A stretch of 64,000 nt of DNA from Metopolophium dirhodum. Lineage: Eukaryota > Arthropoda > Insecta > Hemiptera > Aphididae. The position numbers and the translations under genes were made by a program. The stretch spans positions 126,577,062 to 126,641,061 of the forward strand of contig NC_083560.1 of the NCBI RefSeq assembly GCF_019925205.1, written 5' to 3'. The notes under the pieces were generated by a model. It did not search any database. It was not told where the DNA came from and saw nothing but the letters and a program-made list of their open reading frames with translations. This document shows, one piece after another, positions 36,834 through 47,800 of the stretch (position 1 is its first letter; each line of letters opens with the position of its first letter).

Positions 36834-37505
36834 TTTATCGTAACGTTCGATCAACGCATCCCAAGCCAGAGTAAAAGACTCATTCGATATCGAAAATCCC
36901 TTTATGACTTCCTGCGGATCAGAATGTAAACATCCTACCAGATAATAGAACTTGGTAACATTTGGAATCTTATCGTTGTTGGCCACCATGTTGCCGAACA
37001 TGTCCCTAAAGGCTGGCCAATTCTGACATTCACCATCAAAAGTCGGTAGAGGGATTTCAGGCAACCTCATAGGTGTCACAGCCATCGGTGTGTAGGGAGC
37101 TGAGCAGTCCTTAGATGACCCCTCAGCAGAAGAACTTGCTTGGTCAACTATACCCTCGTACGATACTTGTTGAACCGTACCGACGCTAAAGGCGGAAGTT
37201 GGTTGAGATGCCTTATACAAGGCCTTAGCTTCTACCACCAAAGCACGGGTCTCAATTTCTACATTCACAGAAAACTCCCCCAACAAATCCAATTCGGAAA
37301 GTATTTCTAGAAGGTTGTTATTCTCAACAATAAAGTTGGCCCACAAACTATCAATGTCAACAATAGCCACAGCTAATTGAGCTCGACTAGCTTCATCGGT
37401 GGCTGAGCTTGTAGCCAATACATGTATCTGACGAATCCGAGCGATGGCTTGGTCCCTACGTAGGGTTGCACGCTCCTTCGCACGAGCATCACGTTCCCCA
37501 GCCAT
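36834..37505 (-). pseudogene. gag: Inverted N-terminal gag fragment of the BEL/Pao element
   Basis: On the minus strand an ATG at 37505 opens a frame of about 220 gag-derived codons. An Arg/Lys-rich helical N-terminus is followed by an LPEIPLPTFDGECQNWPAF segment and an FYYLVGCLHSDPQEVIKGFS segment, the hallmark region of BEL/Pao Gag (DUF1759 family). After the residues for ALIERYD the frame runs through the reversed primer-binding site and into the 5' LTR, stopping at 36747. This fragment points the opposite way from pol and the LTRs, and the downstream Gag part with zinc knuckles is missing. It can therefore not be translated from the normal LTR-driven RNA. Confidence 0.85.
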
Positions 37506-38460
37506 TATATTACCTACACCAGTAATTTACAATGCAAGAGAATAACAATATTGAACTAGAACGAGAACAAATTGCTAATTGAAGTCAATGGCACTTGAAG
37601 GATATGATCAAAAGCCAACTAAAACCAAAAGATCACTAATACTGATACCACACAGTACAAAACGTTGATCAACGATGCCGAATAAAAAACCAAAAACAAT
37701 TAAATGCTGACTTAAACGTCAAATGCTATAGTTTATAAAGGCAGTACCTATGTAGGTACACATCAGTCCACTCTGAATGAGTAAAATAAATGACTACCGG
37801 ATGAGCAATATCAAAAGACTATAAGCGAGTCAATTAAAAAACAATATGAATAGGGGGTAGCGATGATGTAGACAATAACTAAGCAAACGACCAAAACAAA
37901 CACTAACCAACAAACAGTATCATAACTATTAACAGTTAAAACAAGTCCAAACAACAGGAGAGCACCTAACTATTATAAACTTGAATAGAACTCAGGTGTA
38001 CCCAGGTGACACAGTGCTAAATATAATATTTAATTAATTATACTAACTAAGAACAAGTTAAATAACCAATCATGTGCTATAAAACCCTCAATTGAGCAAC
38101 CTAGATAATATAAAACAATCAAATAATAATATATTGAGTGGTAGTACAATACCTGATCCTTGGCACGACTCACGACGCACACCTAAAGCTTATACTATAT
38201 AATGCAATTAAAGCTACTGCACTTAAGGTAATACTATCAAAACCCAGGTGTCAATATCATGACAACAAAATAATAATAATAAAAAACCCAAATCAATAGT
38301 ATAACCAATGAAGTAGGTGCTAACTAGACCAGCAACTAGTGAAAAACCTATACTAGCAAATACCCTGTGTTATTACCCATAAATAATACAATTACTAAAC
38401 AATAAATAAATTGACCCAGAGAGCACCGTATAATAACATAATTTAATTAATTGTAATAGG
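37506..38460 (-). other. Inverted 5' leader of the BEL/Pao element
   Basis: This AT-rich non-coding stretch lies directly upstream of the inverted gag start and ends where pol begins. It is best explained as the untranslated leader that normally sits between primer-binding site and gag, inverted together with gag. The inversion boundary next to pol is within roughly 38440-38471. Confidence 0.55.
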
Positions 38461-38470
38461 TAATTAAAGT

Positions 38471-41400
38471 ATGTCTGATATGCCAGCTCGACAATTACCA
38501 GTTCAGGTACGAGCCAAATGCAGCCATCTGACATTGGCAGACCCAAGCTTCGATGAACCGGCTCCAGTCGAGATGCTTATTGGCGCCGATATATTTCCCC
38601 AAGTATGGAAGAACAAGTGCAGCTCGTTGGGTCCAGGTTTCCCTTCCGCTTACAGCTCGGTATTTGGTTGGGTGCTGATTGGTCCAGTTCAGGAGCATCC
38701 AGATATTGGTGCACAGGCCATGTTGGTATCGCTGGTATCGTCCATGGAATCCATCATGGAAAGGTTTTGGAAGGTAGAGGAACCTGAAGCTGCTCCGCCT
38801 CAGTTCACCGAAGACGGATTGTGTGAAGAATTGTTTAACTCGGAGATGCGCAGGGATGCTCGAGGTCGGTTCGCGGTACCTCTTCCCTTCCGCACAGGCC
38901 GTCCATTAAAAGATTTTCCTGGTTCACGGCAAGTGGCGTTAAACAGATTCCTGCAGCCGGAGAGAAAACTGTCATCCGATGAAGTCCTTTACAATACATA
39001 CCGCAAATTCATGCTCGATTATGAGAGACTAGGTCATATGACTCTCGCAGAAGGTCCCGGTCAATATTTCATTCCCCATCATGCGATTCAGAAGTCCGAA
39101 GGGGACAGTGTCAAATTGAGAGTGGTGTTTGATGCGTCGGCAAAGTGCCATTCGGGTGTCTCTCTCAACCAATGTTTGTTGGTCGGGCCGAAACTGCAGC
39201 AAGATATCGTTGATGTTTTGATTGGATTCCGCGTACACAAAGTGGCCTTCACCACGGATATATGCAAGATGTATCGCCAGATTGAGGTGCTGCCTCAATA
39301 CCGGGGTTACCAATACATCCTGTGGAGGGAATCGCCACAAGCTTCGCTAAAAGAGTATACACTTAATACAGTCACGTATGGAGTAAATAGTGCGCCCTAT
39401 TTGGCGTTGCGAGTCCTCCGCTACATCGCCGACACGGAATGTGAAAGTTTTCCGGATGTGAAAGGAGCTCTGCGTCATCAGACTTATATGGATGATATAT
39501 GTGTGGGTGCAGAGTCGTTGGAAGCTGCTAAAACGCTTCAGTTGAATCTAATCAACACTCTCGCCAGATCCGGTTTGGAGTTAAAGAAGTGGGCCAGCAA
39601 TACGCCAGAATTGTTGGAACAACTACGTCCTGAAGATTGCTCCGGAGATCTGCTGGCATTTGAGCAAAATGATGCTACGCACGTCGTATTGGGAATGCGG
39701 TGGAATCACGATCAAGATTATTTCTCCTTCGGCATTAACAATTTCAAGATGATTCCTACCAAACGTGGAGTGTTGTCGATGATTGCCAGAATCTTTGATC
39801 CTTTAGGCCTGTTGGCGCCGGCAACGTTCTATGCCAAGTCGATCATGCAACGGGTGTGGGTCGCACAGATTAGTTGGGACGATCAACTGCCATCAGATAT
39901 AGCTGAAGATTGGTGTGACTTCTATCATTCTTTAGGTTGGCTGGTCGGAATGAAGATTCCACGCTACATCGGTTGTTCCGCTGGATGTAGCTATGATTTG
40001 TGCGGTTTCTCTGACGCGTCCACGAAAGGGTATGCAGCGGTCGCTTACCTCCGTGTCACTGCAAAGTCAGGAAGTGTTGATGTCTATCTTCTAGGGTCCA
40101 AAACGAAGTTGGCTCCAATGAAAACCTCGACGATCCCACGGCTCGAACTGAGCGGAGCGGTGCTACTTGCTCTATGGCTGGGAAGAATCAAACGCGCTCT
40201 GGAGCCTCAACTAGAGATTTCGAATGTCTTCGCTTGGTCGGACTCGACCATTGTGCTCTCATGGTTGGGCAACACTCATACCTCGTTTAAGACTTTCGTA
40301 TCCAACCGTATCTTCCAAATTCAAACCACGATTCCTGTTTGCCAGTGGTTACATGTTCGGTCGGAGAATAACCCTGCAGATTGTGCTTCTCGGGGACTTC
40401 GCCCGTCTGAACTCAAGGAGGCGACATTGTATTGGAAGGGACCTACCTTTCTGTTATCGAGTGCCGACAGTTGGTCAACGGGAGTTAGCAGAATATCTCT
40501 GGATCAGCTGCCGGAGGTGCAGCCTGCATGTGTAGTGGCGCAAAGCCACCCTCCAGAAGAATGGTATGCTCGGTTCTCTTCTTTCGACCATATGATCCGG
40601 GTAGTAGCTCGACTTCGCCGGTTCATATCGAGGTGCCGTAAGATGGATGTCGAAACCGGGTTCTTGAAGCAGTCCGAGCTCGACACTGCTCTAATCATGG
40701 TCGTGAAAAGCGCACAGAACTGCTTTTTCCGTGAAGTCATCAGCAATTTAACACGTGGCGAGGAAGTTCAGCGTAAGGGTATTGCTCGCCTTTCTCCGTT
40801 CTTGGACTCGCTCGGGGTAGTCCGTGTAGGAGGTCGCCTCCAAAACACGAGTTGGTCCGAACGTCGAAGGCACCCGATGCTGATACCGAAGGAAGCTCAC
40901 TTGGCAGTGCTTGTGACTCGCCATTGGCATAGCTACGCATGCCATGCCGGTCCGCGGTTATTAACCGCACTTGTTCAGAGACGTTTTTGGGTAGTTGGCA
41001 TTCGCCTTGTGGTCCATCGGGTGATTCGCAGATGCATAATTTGCGCTAGGACCAAGCCCGTAAATCCTCAACCAATGATGGCTGATCTGCCTAGGTTTCG
41101 TGTCCAGGAAGCTCATCCGTTTTCTGTAGTTGGGATAGACTATGCCGGTCCCTTGCAGATGAAGGAACTTAGCCTGCGAAAGGCACGTATCGTGAAGGTA
41201 TACATTGCAGTATTTGTGTGTATGACCACCAAAGCGGTGCACTTAGAACCGGTATCGGCCCTTTCGACTGAGGCCTTTCGGTTAACGCTAGATAGATTCG
41301 TGGCTCGTCGTGGTCTACCGTTGTCGATCTACTCCGATTGTGGCACCAACTTTGTCGGTGCAGCGAGGCAGCTGCGACAATTAGTCAATCATCCGGATAC

Positions 41401-42019
41401 TAGGGATCAGTTATCCGGGCATATTGCGTGCGAGTGGCATTTCAATCCCCCTGGTGCTCCCCACTTCGGAGGAATTTGGGAAGCCGCCGTGAAATCGGCC
41501 AAGTCGTTGCTTTTACGTGCCATGAATTCCCAAGTTTGGACGTTAGAGGAATTCACAACGGTGTTATGTCGGGTAGAGGCTGCTTTGAACTCGCGTCCTT
41601 TAGTACCAGCATCATCTGATCCAAATGACTTAGAGTGCTTAACACCCGGTCATTTTTTAGTTGGTCGTCCTCTGATGTCAATTCCGGAACCTGTGTTGGA
41701 CAGTGCGCAAACGGGACTGCAGACTCGCTGGAAGCTCCTCCAGCAGTCTTTCCAGTACTTTTGGCGACGTTGGTCTCAAGAATATCTAAATACCCTCCAA
41801 GTTCGTGGAAAGTGGACTAAAGATAGCAACCACGTCGAAGTTGGTAATATGGTGGTAGTAAAAATTAGCGATACCCCCCCTCTTACTTGGCCTTTAGGTA
41901 GGATGATTGAGGTGTATCCGGGCACAGATAATATAGTGCGGGTGGCAAAGGTAAGGACCAACCAGGGAGTGTTCACTAGACCAGTTGTAAAGTTAGTACC
42001 GTTACCTACAGAATTGTAA
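38471..42019 (+). CDS. pol: BEL/Pao Pol polyprotein (N-terminally truncated protease, RT, RNase H, integrase)
   Basis: This 1182-codon frame encodes the enzymes that copy the element RNA and insert the DNA. In order: the C-terminal end of the A17-type protease (about residues 20-75, LIGADIFPQV and GWVLIGP); reverse transcriptase (about 160-420, VVFDASAK near 218, catalytic YMDD at 339-342); an RNase H domain (about 505-640, GFSDAS near 512, LELSGA, AWSDST near 590); the integrase zinc-binding segment (HxxxxxxHAG near 816, CIICARTK near 855); the integrase core with Asp in GIDYAGP (near 889), Asp in SDCGTNF (near 955) and Glu in GGIWEAA (near 999); and the C-terminal DUF5641-type domain (about 1056-1182). 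No internal stop is present. The protease active-site portion is lost upstream, and the first Met is simply the first in frame, so its true start in the parent would lie in gag-pol upstream. Host-encoded relatives are excluded by the LTR context. Confidence 0.92.
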   Translation: MSDMPARQLPVQVRAKCSHLTLADPSFDEPAPVEMLIGADIFPQVWKNKCSSLGPGFPSAYSSVFGWVLIGPVQEHPDIGAQAMLVSLVSSMESIMERFWKVEEPEAAPPQFTEDGLCEELFNSEMRRDARGRFAVPLPFRTGRPLKDFPGSRQVALNRFLQPERKLSSDEVLYNTYRKFMLDYERLGHMTLAEGPGQYFIPHHAIQKSEGDSVKLRVVFDASAKCHSGVSLNQCLLVGPKLQQDIVDVLIGFRVHKVAFTTDICKMYRQIEVLPQYRGYQYILWRESPQASLKEYTLNTVTYGVNSAPYLALRVLRYIADTECESFPDVKGALRHQTYMDDICVGAESLEAAKTLQLNLINTLARSGLELKKWASNTPELLEQLRPEDCSGDLLAFEQNDATHVVLGMRWNHDQDYFSFGINNFKMIPTKRGVLSMIARIFDPLGLLAPATFYAKSIMQRVWVAQISWDDQLPSDIAEDWCDFYHSLGWLVGMKIPRYIGCSAGCSYDLCGFSDASTKGYAAVAYLRVTAKSGSVDVYLLGSKTKLAPMKTSTIPRLELSGAVLLALWLGRIKRALEPQLEISNVFAWSDSTIVLSWLGNTHTSFKTFVSNRIFQIQTTIPVCQWLHVRSENNPADCASRGLRPSELKEATLYWKGPTFLLSSADSWSTGVSRISLDQLPEVQPACVVAQSHPPEEWYARFSSFDHMIRVVARLRRFISRCRKMDVETGFLKQSELDTALIMVVKSAQNCFFREVISNLTRGEEVQRKGIARLSPFLDSLGVVRVGGRLQNTSWSERRRHPMLIPKEAHLAVLVTRHWHSYACHAGPRLLTALVQRRFWVVGIRLVVHRVIRRCIICARTKPVNPQPMMADLPRFRVQEAHPFSVVGIDYAGPLQMKELSLRKARIVKVYIAVFVCMTTKAVHLEPVSALSTEAFRLTLDRFVARRGLPLSIYSDCGTNFVGAARQLRQLVNHPDTRDQLSGHIACEWHFNPPGAPHFGGIWEAAVKSAKSLLLRAMNSQVWTLEEFTTVLCRVEAALNSRPLVPASSDPNDLECLTPGHFLVGRPLMSIPEPVLDSAQTGLQTRWKLLQQSFQYFWRRWSQEYLNTLQVRGKWTKDSNHVEVGNMVVVKISDTPPLTWPLGRMIEVYPGTDNIVRVAKVRTNQGVFTRPVVKLVPLPTEL

Positions 42020-42465
42020 AACACGATAGGTATTAATAGATGTATTTCCGTCCTCTAGCTCCCTTTGCACCCTTATACTCGTCTGCTACGACTGGGATCA
42101 TTATGTGTTATAAATTGTGATTAATTGTTTTGACCAGCCATCACGCCTGCTCCGGATGATGGGTCGGTTGTTCCACCTCTGGATCCAGTGGGGTAAGGCA
42201 AATGTTTTTGTTTTTACATTTGCTTATTTTCAGTTATGTTGTTGTTATTAAATTGTTATTTCTTATTGATGATAAAAAGAAAATATTGTAACTAAAGACT
42301 GATGATTAATTTTGTATGTTTTGTTGTAAATATTGTTATTTTAGTTCAGCTAAGGCCGTAGCTCAGGGTAATGCTACCTAATGAAATTAATTTGTTATAT
42401 TTTCAAAAAAAAATAATAATGTTAAAGATGTTGTCCCTTTGTAAAAAAACCGATCACCGTTCTGG

Positions 42466-42735
42466 GCTGCTCAACTGCTCCGTTCATCTGCTCAACTGCT
42501 CCGTCCAACTGCTCCGTTCATCTGCTCAACTGCTCCGTTCATCTGCTCAACTGCTCCGTCCAACTGCTCCGTTCATCTGCTCAACTGCTCCGTTCATCTG
42601 CTCAACTGCTCCGTCCAACTGCTCCGTTCATCTGCTCAACTGCTCCGTTCATCTGCTCAACTGCTCCGTCCAACTGCTCTGTTCATCTGCTCAACTGCTC
42701 CGTTCATCTGCTCAACTGCTCCGTACATTGCTCCC
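42466..42735 (+). repeat. 55-bp higher-order tandem array before the 3' LTR
   Basis: Units CTGCTCCGTTCATCTGCTCAA (21 bp, twice) plus CTGCTCCGTCCAA (13 bp) form a 55-bp period; the CCGTCC marker recurs at 42501, 42556, 42611 and 42666. It lies between pol and the polypurine tract. The 149-codon frame through it is a by-product of the repeat. Confidence 0.9.
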
Positions 42736-42792
42736 AGCTCCAACATCATCTAGCACAGATCGAACTTCTTATTCCAAGTTAGCTGGAACTTG

Positions 42793-42804
42793 CAAGGGGG
42801 AGTA
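42793..42804 (+). other. Polypurine tract of the BEL/Pao element
   Basis: AAGGGGGAG lies directly before the 3' LTR (CAAGGGGGAGTA, then TGTTCG). This is where plus-strand synthesis would be primed. Confidence 0.7.
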
Positions 42805-43543
42805 TGTTCGATCCGTTTGATAACAGAATTGCCGCCGTCGGTGGTCACGCTCAGCCGACCGCCGCATCAACCATGTTCGTGTGCGCTGCGCGCCGGCAGC
42901 CGCAAGGTTGGCAATACTACCGGTGACCGGTACCGGTGCTCGGCGCAGGCGAGCTCGGTCGTCCGCGCCACACTCTCCGTCTTAACGGTTTTTCGACAGC
43001 TCGTCGATACGTTTGGTGCTCGGCTCGCTCGCCCGTCCGCCATCTTTTCCCGTTTGAAAGTGCGACGCAAAAAACGTGGTTTACCATCTAGAGGTTGTTC
43101 GGCCGATTAGCCGTTTTATTGTGTTTGATCTTTGTTAGTGTTTCGTTGTCGTTCAGTTCTGAACCGCGTACGTCGGTAGATACACCGCGTATCCGTGTAC
43201 GCAGGCGAACACTCGTTGCTCCACCTCACGTCGGTGCACGCATTCGTACCGGTGTTTAAACCTCCCGAATAGCAGCTCCGCAATTCCAGTACAGCAGCTC
43301 CGCCATCGCCGTTCATCAGCTCAAGACATCTGCCAGGGAGGCAGCTCAGTCGGTGTTCCCGTCCCCCCTGAATTTGTTGTTATATAATTGTTTGTACCCA
43401 TTGCTCGTGTTGTACAATAATACATGCGCCTGATAGTAAAACCATTTGTTATTATTCGATGTTATATTAATTGCCCTACTCCACAACAACCCTGAGGACC
43501 TTGTACCAGGCGATATCCGATTTTAAGGATCGTCGGGTCAACA
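42805..43543 (+). repeat. BEL/Pao 3' LTR
   Basis: 739 bp, identical by eye to the 5' LTR apart from a single C deletion at about 43360. It ends GTCAACA and is followed by the CTGAG duplication. Confidence 0.93.
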
Positions 43544-43548
43544 CTGAG

Positions 43549-44677
43549 TTACATTTTTCTTATTTTCCTATGTAACACAAATTCTTAAAGTTTTCAAAAT
43601 TCAGACTTTTTTCATTTCAATAACCATACTTGATTAAAAATCAAGAAAGTAAAATTTAAATTAATATACATAATATGTATACATTTGTATAAATATTATT
43701 TTAAAAATTTCACTGTGCATAAAAAATTATAATTTAAATGCCAGTGAACAGTTTAAACTCTTACGATAAATGCATTTTTAGAATAATTACAAAATAAAAT
43801 CGTTACTAAAAAATTCAAAATTGAATTGTTCATAAATAATGTATGTGCCTTTACTCTATTTTTTTTTATTTATCCAGTAAAAACTTATGAGAAATTGTTA
43901 TTACATTATTAATTCTCGTGTGTTAAAATTGTAAGTGTTATGAACTTCTGATAACCAAATAAATAGGAAGATTTCAAAATCTTGATGAATTTATTACACA
44001 TTTGAACTTTAAATGCTCATAAAATGAATTGTGACAATGTATTTTGATATTTTTAATTTGAGGTTTTGAAAACGTATGAGGAACTTTCTTTTACAATTTC
44101 AACATTGTTTTAAAAAAAAAAACCGAATAATAGTAAAACATAATATTACATTATTATGATATATCAAATATTTTCGACACAATTTTATCACACAAAAAGT
44201 GCAAACATATCAACATATTTTTAAATTACATAATGATGTCTAGAAAATTATAATATAAGTGTTTGGTTAAAATTTCACATCTCTACAATTATACAATTTT
44301 GAATTTAAAAAAAATATATATACTTTCTGTGGAAAACAGGTTTTACTCATTTTTTTTTTGTTTTTCTCGGTTATCATGCTAAGTCCATTGTCCATGAATA
44401 TTTTACTTTTAAATTGAAACATTTTAACTTTCTTGCGTATTTTAAAATATGGAACAGTATATTTTGATGATGTTAACCGGCCTATAATATCAATTAGGTA
44501 TAAAGAAGATTTAAATAAAATTGATTAAATTATATTATTAAACATCCACATTAAAATGAAAATTTTAGTCGAACATGCAAATGATACGGAAAACCAAAAA
44601 AAAACTCACACCATATATTACCTCTGGGATATAATGCATAATTATGTTAAAAGATTTTTTTTTAAATATATAGATAC
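43549..44677. other. AT-rich intergenic sequence
   Basis: No gene is visible. The last part may include degraded hAT transposase sequence upstream of the fragment at 44678, but I cannot read it. Confidence 0.4.
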
Positions 44678-44842
44678 TCAATTCAAACTGTGACAACAGC
44701 TTCAATTGAAAGGCACTTTTCTAGTCTGAAGCGTTTCAAATCCTATCTAAGAAAATCTGGGAAAATCTGGGAAAATTTGAAAAACGATTAATTAGTTTGA
44801 CCCTGCTTGATAATATTTATAGTTGTATTGAAATGAATATTA
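44678..44842 (+). pseudogene. hAT transposase C-terminal (dimerisation) fragment
   Basis: The plus strand reads VTTASIERHFSSLKRFKSYL followed by RKSG, the conserved start of the hATC dimerisation region (TASxERSFSxLKRxKTYLRS). After a frame change it continues as FEKRLISLTLLDNI, the second part of the same region (ERLxxLxLLxI). The frame change coincides with three tandem copies of the 10-mer GAAAATCTGG/GAAAATTTGA at 44751-44780, so replication slippage probably broke it. There is no DDE core or BED finger nearby. Confidence 0.65.
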
Positions 44843-47800
44843 AAAAAATTAACTGTTCGTTTGCTTTTTGCAAAGTATTGAGAGCAAAAGTAATGAGATT
44901 TCATAATTTGGTTTTTTTTAAATATATTTATCAGCAAATATTTTAATAATAACAGAATAATTGATTTACATACATTAATATTTAAATATTATTCCACAGT
45001 ATTTACATGCAAACAAACAGTTTCACGCATTTAAACTATTTATACTTATATTAATGAAATCACGAATTATATTATGTGGAAGATTAATGTCTTGTCAAAA
45101 AAATTCGAAGAAATATAATTGCATAGCCAATTATTATTATTTAATTTTATCTAAATATTTATAAACTAATGGCTCCTCATTATCATAATAGGAGCCTAAA
45201 ATGTAAAAAGAGATCGTAAATAATATATATAAAAAAAAAAAATACAATTGTATTTTTTGAAACTTAATAATTGTTATTTGTTTAAATGTGAATAATTACG
45301 CATAACAGGAATAAGACGGGGGGAAAGTAATGACTAACTTAATATTTTTTTTATATCCTCCATCATAAAAATATATTATGCCACAAAAAGTTGTACTTGT
45401 TCTCATTTTTCCTTTTTTCAGAACTTTTGTTTGATGTACGGTCTTACGATGGAAATAGGTACTTATTTTGTTACATGCATCATTTACGTGAAAATGCAGG
45501 GTTGTTATGTTTTAAACACAATAATTGAAACAATTTGTTTAAAACCTTTGTTCTAAACGTTTTATAAATTGTTTAAAATGATTAAAATACCTATATGTTT
45601 AAAACTGTATTTAGATACAGCTAGGTGTATATTATTACTTTAAAACGCTTTTTTCGGTTTACTCATTGAATAATATAATCATATTAAAGATCAGAAGCTA
45701 AGATTTGTAATTTGTGATAATATTCGTAATTGATGATTTTTTTTTATCGTGAATCATCAATTATTTACAAAGTTTTTGATTTTAGTAACAGTTAATTTAA
45801 AATCATATTAACGATAAATGTATTCTAAAAATGATCCGAGGTACTCACATTGTACGTATAGTCACACTTTACAGTGCTTAGTTTGTAACATATATGATTA
45901 ATAATGTACATGATATCAAATAGTTTTAAAAAGAGGACTGACAACGTATTGTCATCATCTTACAAATCTATATACCATACAGTTCAGCAGTGCCACCTTT
46001 GTATTTTTAGATTCAATATTATGAATTTATTTATTTTAATAAGTTAATTTACTTATTATTAAATTTAAAAGAACATTATCTCTGTATTTACAATTTTTAA
46101 GCTAATTATGATGAGCATTTTTTATTTCATTTTTTTATCTCATAACTCAATTAAAAATTAAAATATCGTCAAAAAACCCACGGATAACTTTCTGACATTA
46201 AAATTTTAAATGTTTATCACATATAATATTATGTTATATCTACATTTGTAAGACAGAGGCAACTGCGCAATGCGCATTGAATTGAGCGCTGCAGTGTTAG
46301 ACACGACACAAGTTTGACATAAATATACAAACAAGTGTTTGAGAAGATAGTTTATAAAAAAACAAACACTTGTTATTTTTATTTAAAACGCAAAAACACT
46401 TTTATTGGACGTAGTGAAGCATAGGTCTTCTGCCTCCAGTTAGATTTAATTTGTTATTGCTATCATCACCTGCAAAACTACAACTGGACAAATGTTTATG
46501 AAACTTGAAATCTATATTCATTAATATCTGAAGGGTTTAGATTTTAAGTTTAGCGTTTCTAGATCATGTCATTGAGTAATTATGATTAATTACACTCATC
46601 CACACAATAAAAGTAAGATGTCCTGACTGACTATCAAATTTACTATACACCCAGAACTATATGATGATCAGAGACTTAACATTTCTATTGGTATCTTTGT
46701 ACCATAATTTACACTAGGTAATAAATATATTTTTAAAAATCACGTTTTAAAGTAAATTGTTGTGCACATATACACAGGGATTTCGTTTTGGCAAACGAAA
46801 GTTTAATATATTTTTTTTGTATATTTATTTGGTTGTCATGCAAAAAATATAACTAATTAGTGATTGACCAGCAATTTACCAAGTTTACAATCTTCATATA
46901 GATATTATGTTATAATTTGTATTTATAATATTATAATAGTATTATAATACCGAAGAAGAGGCTATAAGAGGTCGTAAAATATATCGCCAAATACCTATGG
47001 CGGCTAAAGTATAACTAAAAACGATACCGTTAACAAGAACGTGATGGCCAGTTGTATAAGACACTAAATATTTAATTAATGACAAAAAAAAACAAATAAC
47101 AATTTAATTAACTTGTTACTTAGCGCTCCTACACACTCTAAAACATGGACAATTCTAGTTAATATAATGCAATTCAACATTTAATAATGTTATAAATTAT
47201 AATGATTATTTTCTATAAGGTCCACCACCATCTATGACATTGTAACCACGTGGGGAATGATGCAACTCAGTCGACAACGGGTTGATAGCCAGTCATTGAC
47301 TTACTGCGTCGTCCATCTTACTTATATCATGAATTACGAAGTTTGGTACGGTGGTGAGGTCACGAGCACTTTTTTATTATAGACCTATTTTATTCTTATA
47401 TTTGAATTTTGTCAACATTTAATTTTATGCACCCATCGGCGGATGTGTTTTGACCTTTGTACTGCTTAATATTGTAATAAATTACTACTCTATACCCAAT
47501 AACGATATTATAACTATATTTTGGTTTGCTTCAGAATATGGGTGATACGTCTTCTTAAACTTATTCAATGTATAAAACTAAAATGTTACGGACAGTAAAA
47601 TATTATATAAGGGCACAAAATATGTTCTTGCATATTGATTTTTTCTAAAATATGATACTTAAAAATATTAATATTAGTTTTAAAATTATTGATTTTTGTT
47701 TATAGTTCTTTGTTTTTGTCGTAATAATACAAAATATAATAAATATCAGTAATATTATTTTATTTTCAATTTCCTCAAATGGTAAAAAAATCTCTTACCA

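Larger units (their letters stand above)
36070..43548 (+). mobile_element. BEL/Pao LTR retrotransposon, young but rearranged
   Basis: The element runs from 36075 to 43543 (7469 bp) between direct 5-bp target duplications CTGAG (36070-36074 and 43544-43548). It has near-identical LTRs starting TG and ending CA, a primer-binding site, a pol frame with BEL/Pao-type domains and a purine-rich tract before the 3' LTR. The leader and N-terminal gag are inverted (36834-38460), and the gag C-terminus and first part of the protease are absent. The LTR pair differs by one C in a C-run, so insertion was recent; an element with this structure could not make normal Gag and probably used proteins from an intact relative. 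Confidence 0.92.

Noticed and set aside
42371..42820. 149-codon Leu/Cys/Ser repeat protein
   Set aside because: It is a translation of the 55-bp tandem array with no independent coding evidence.
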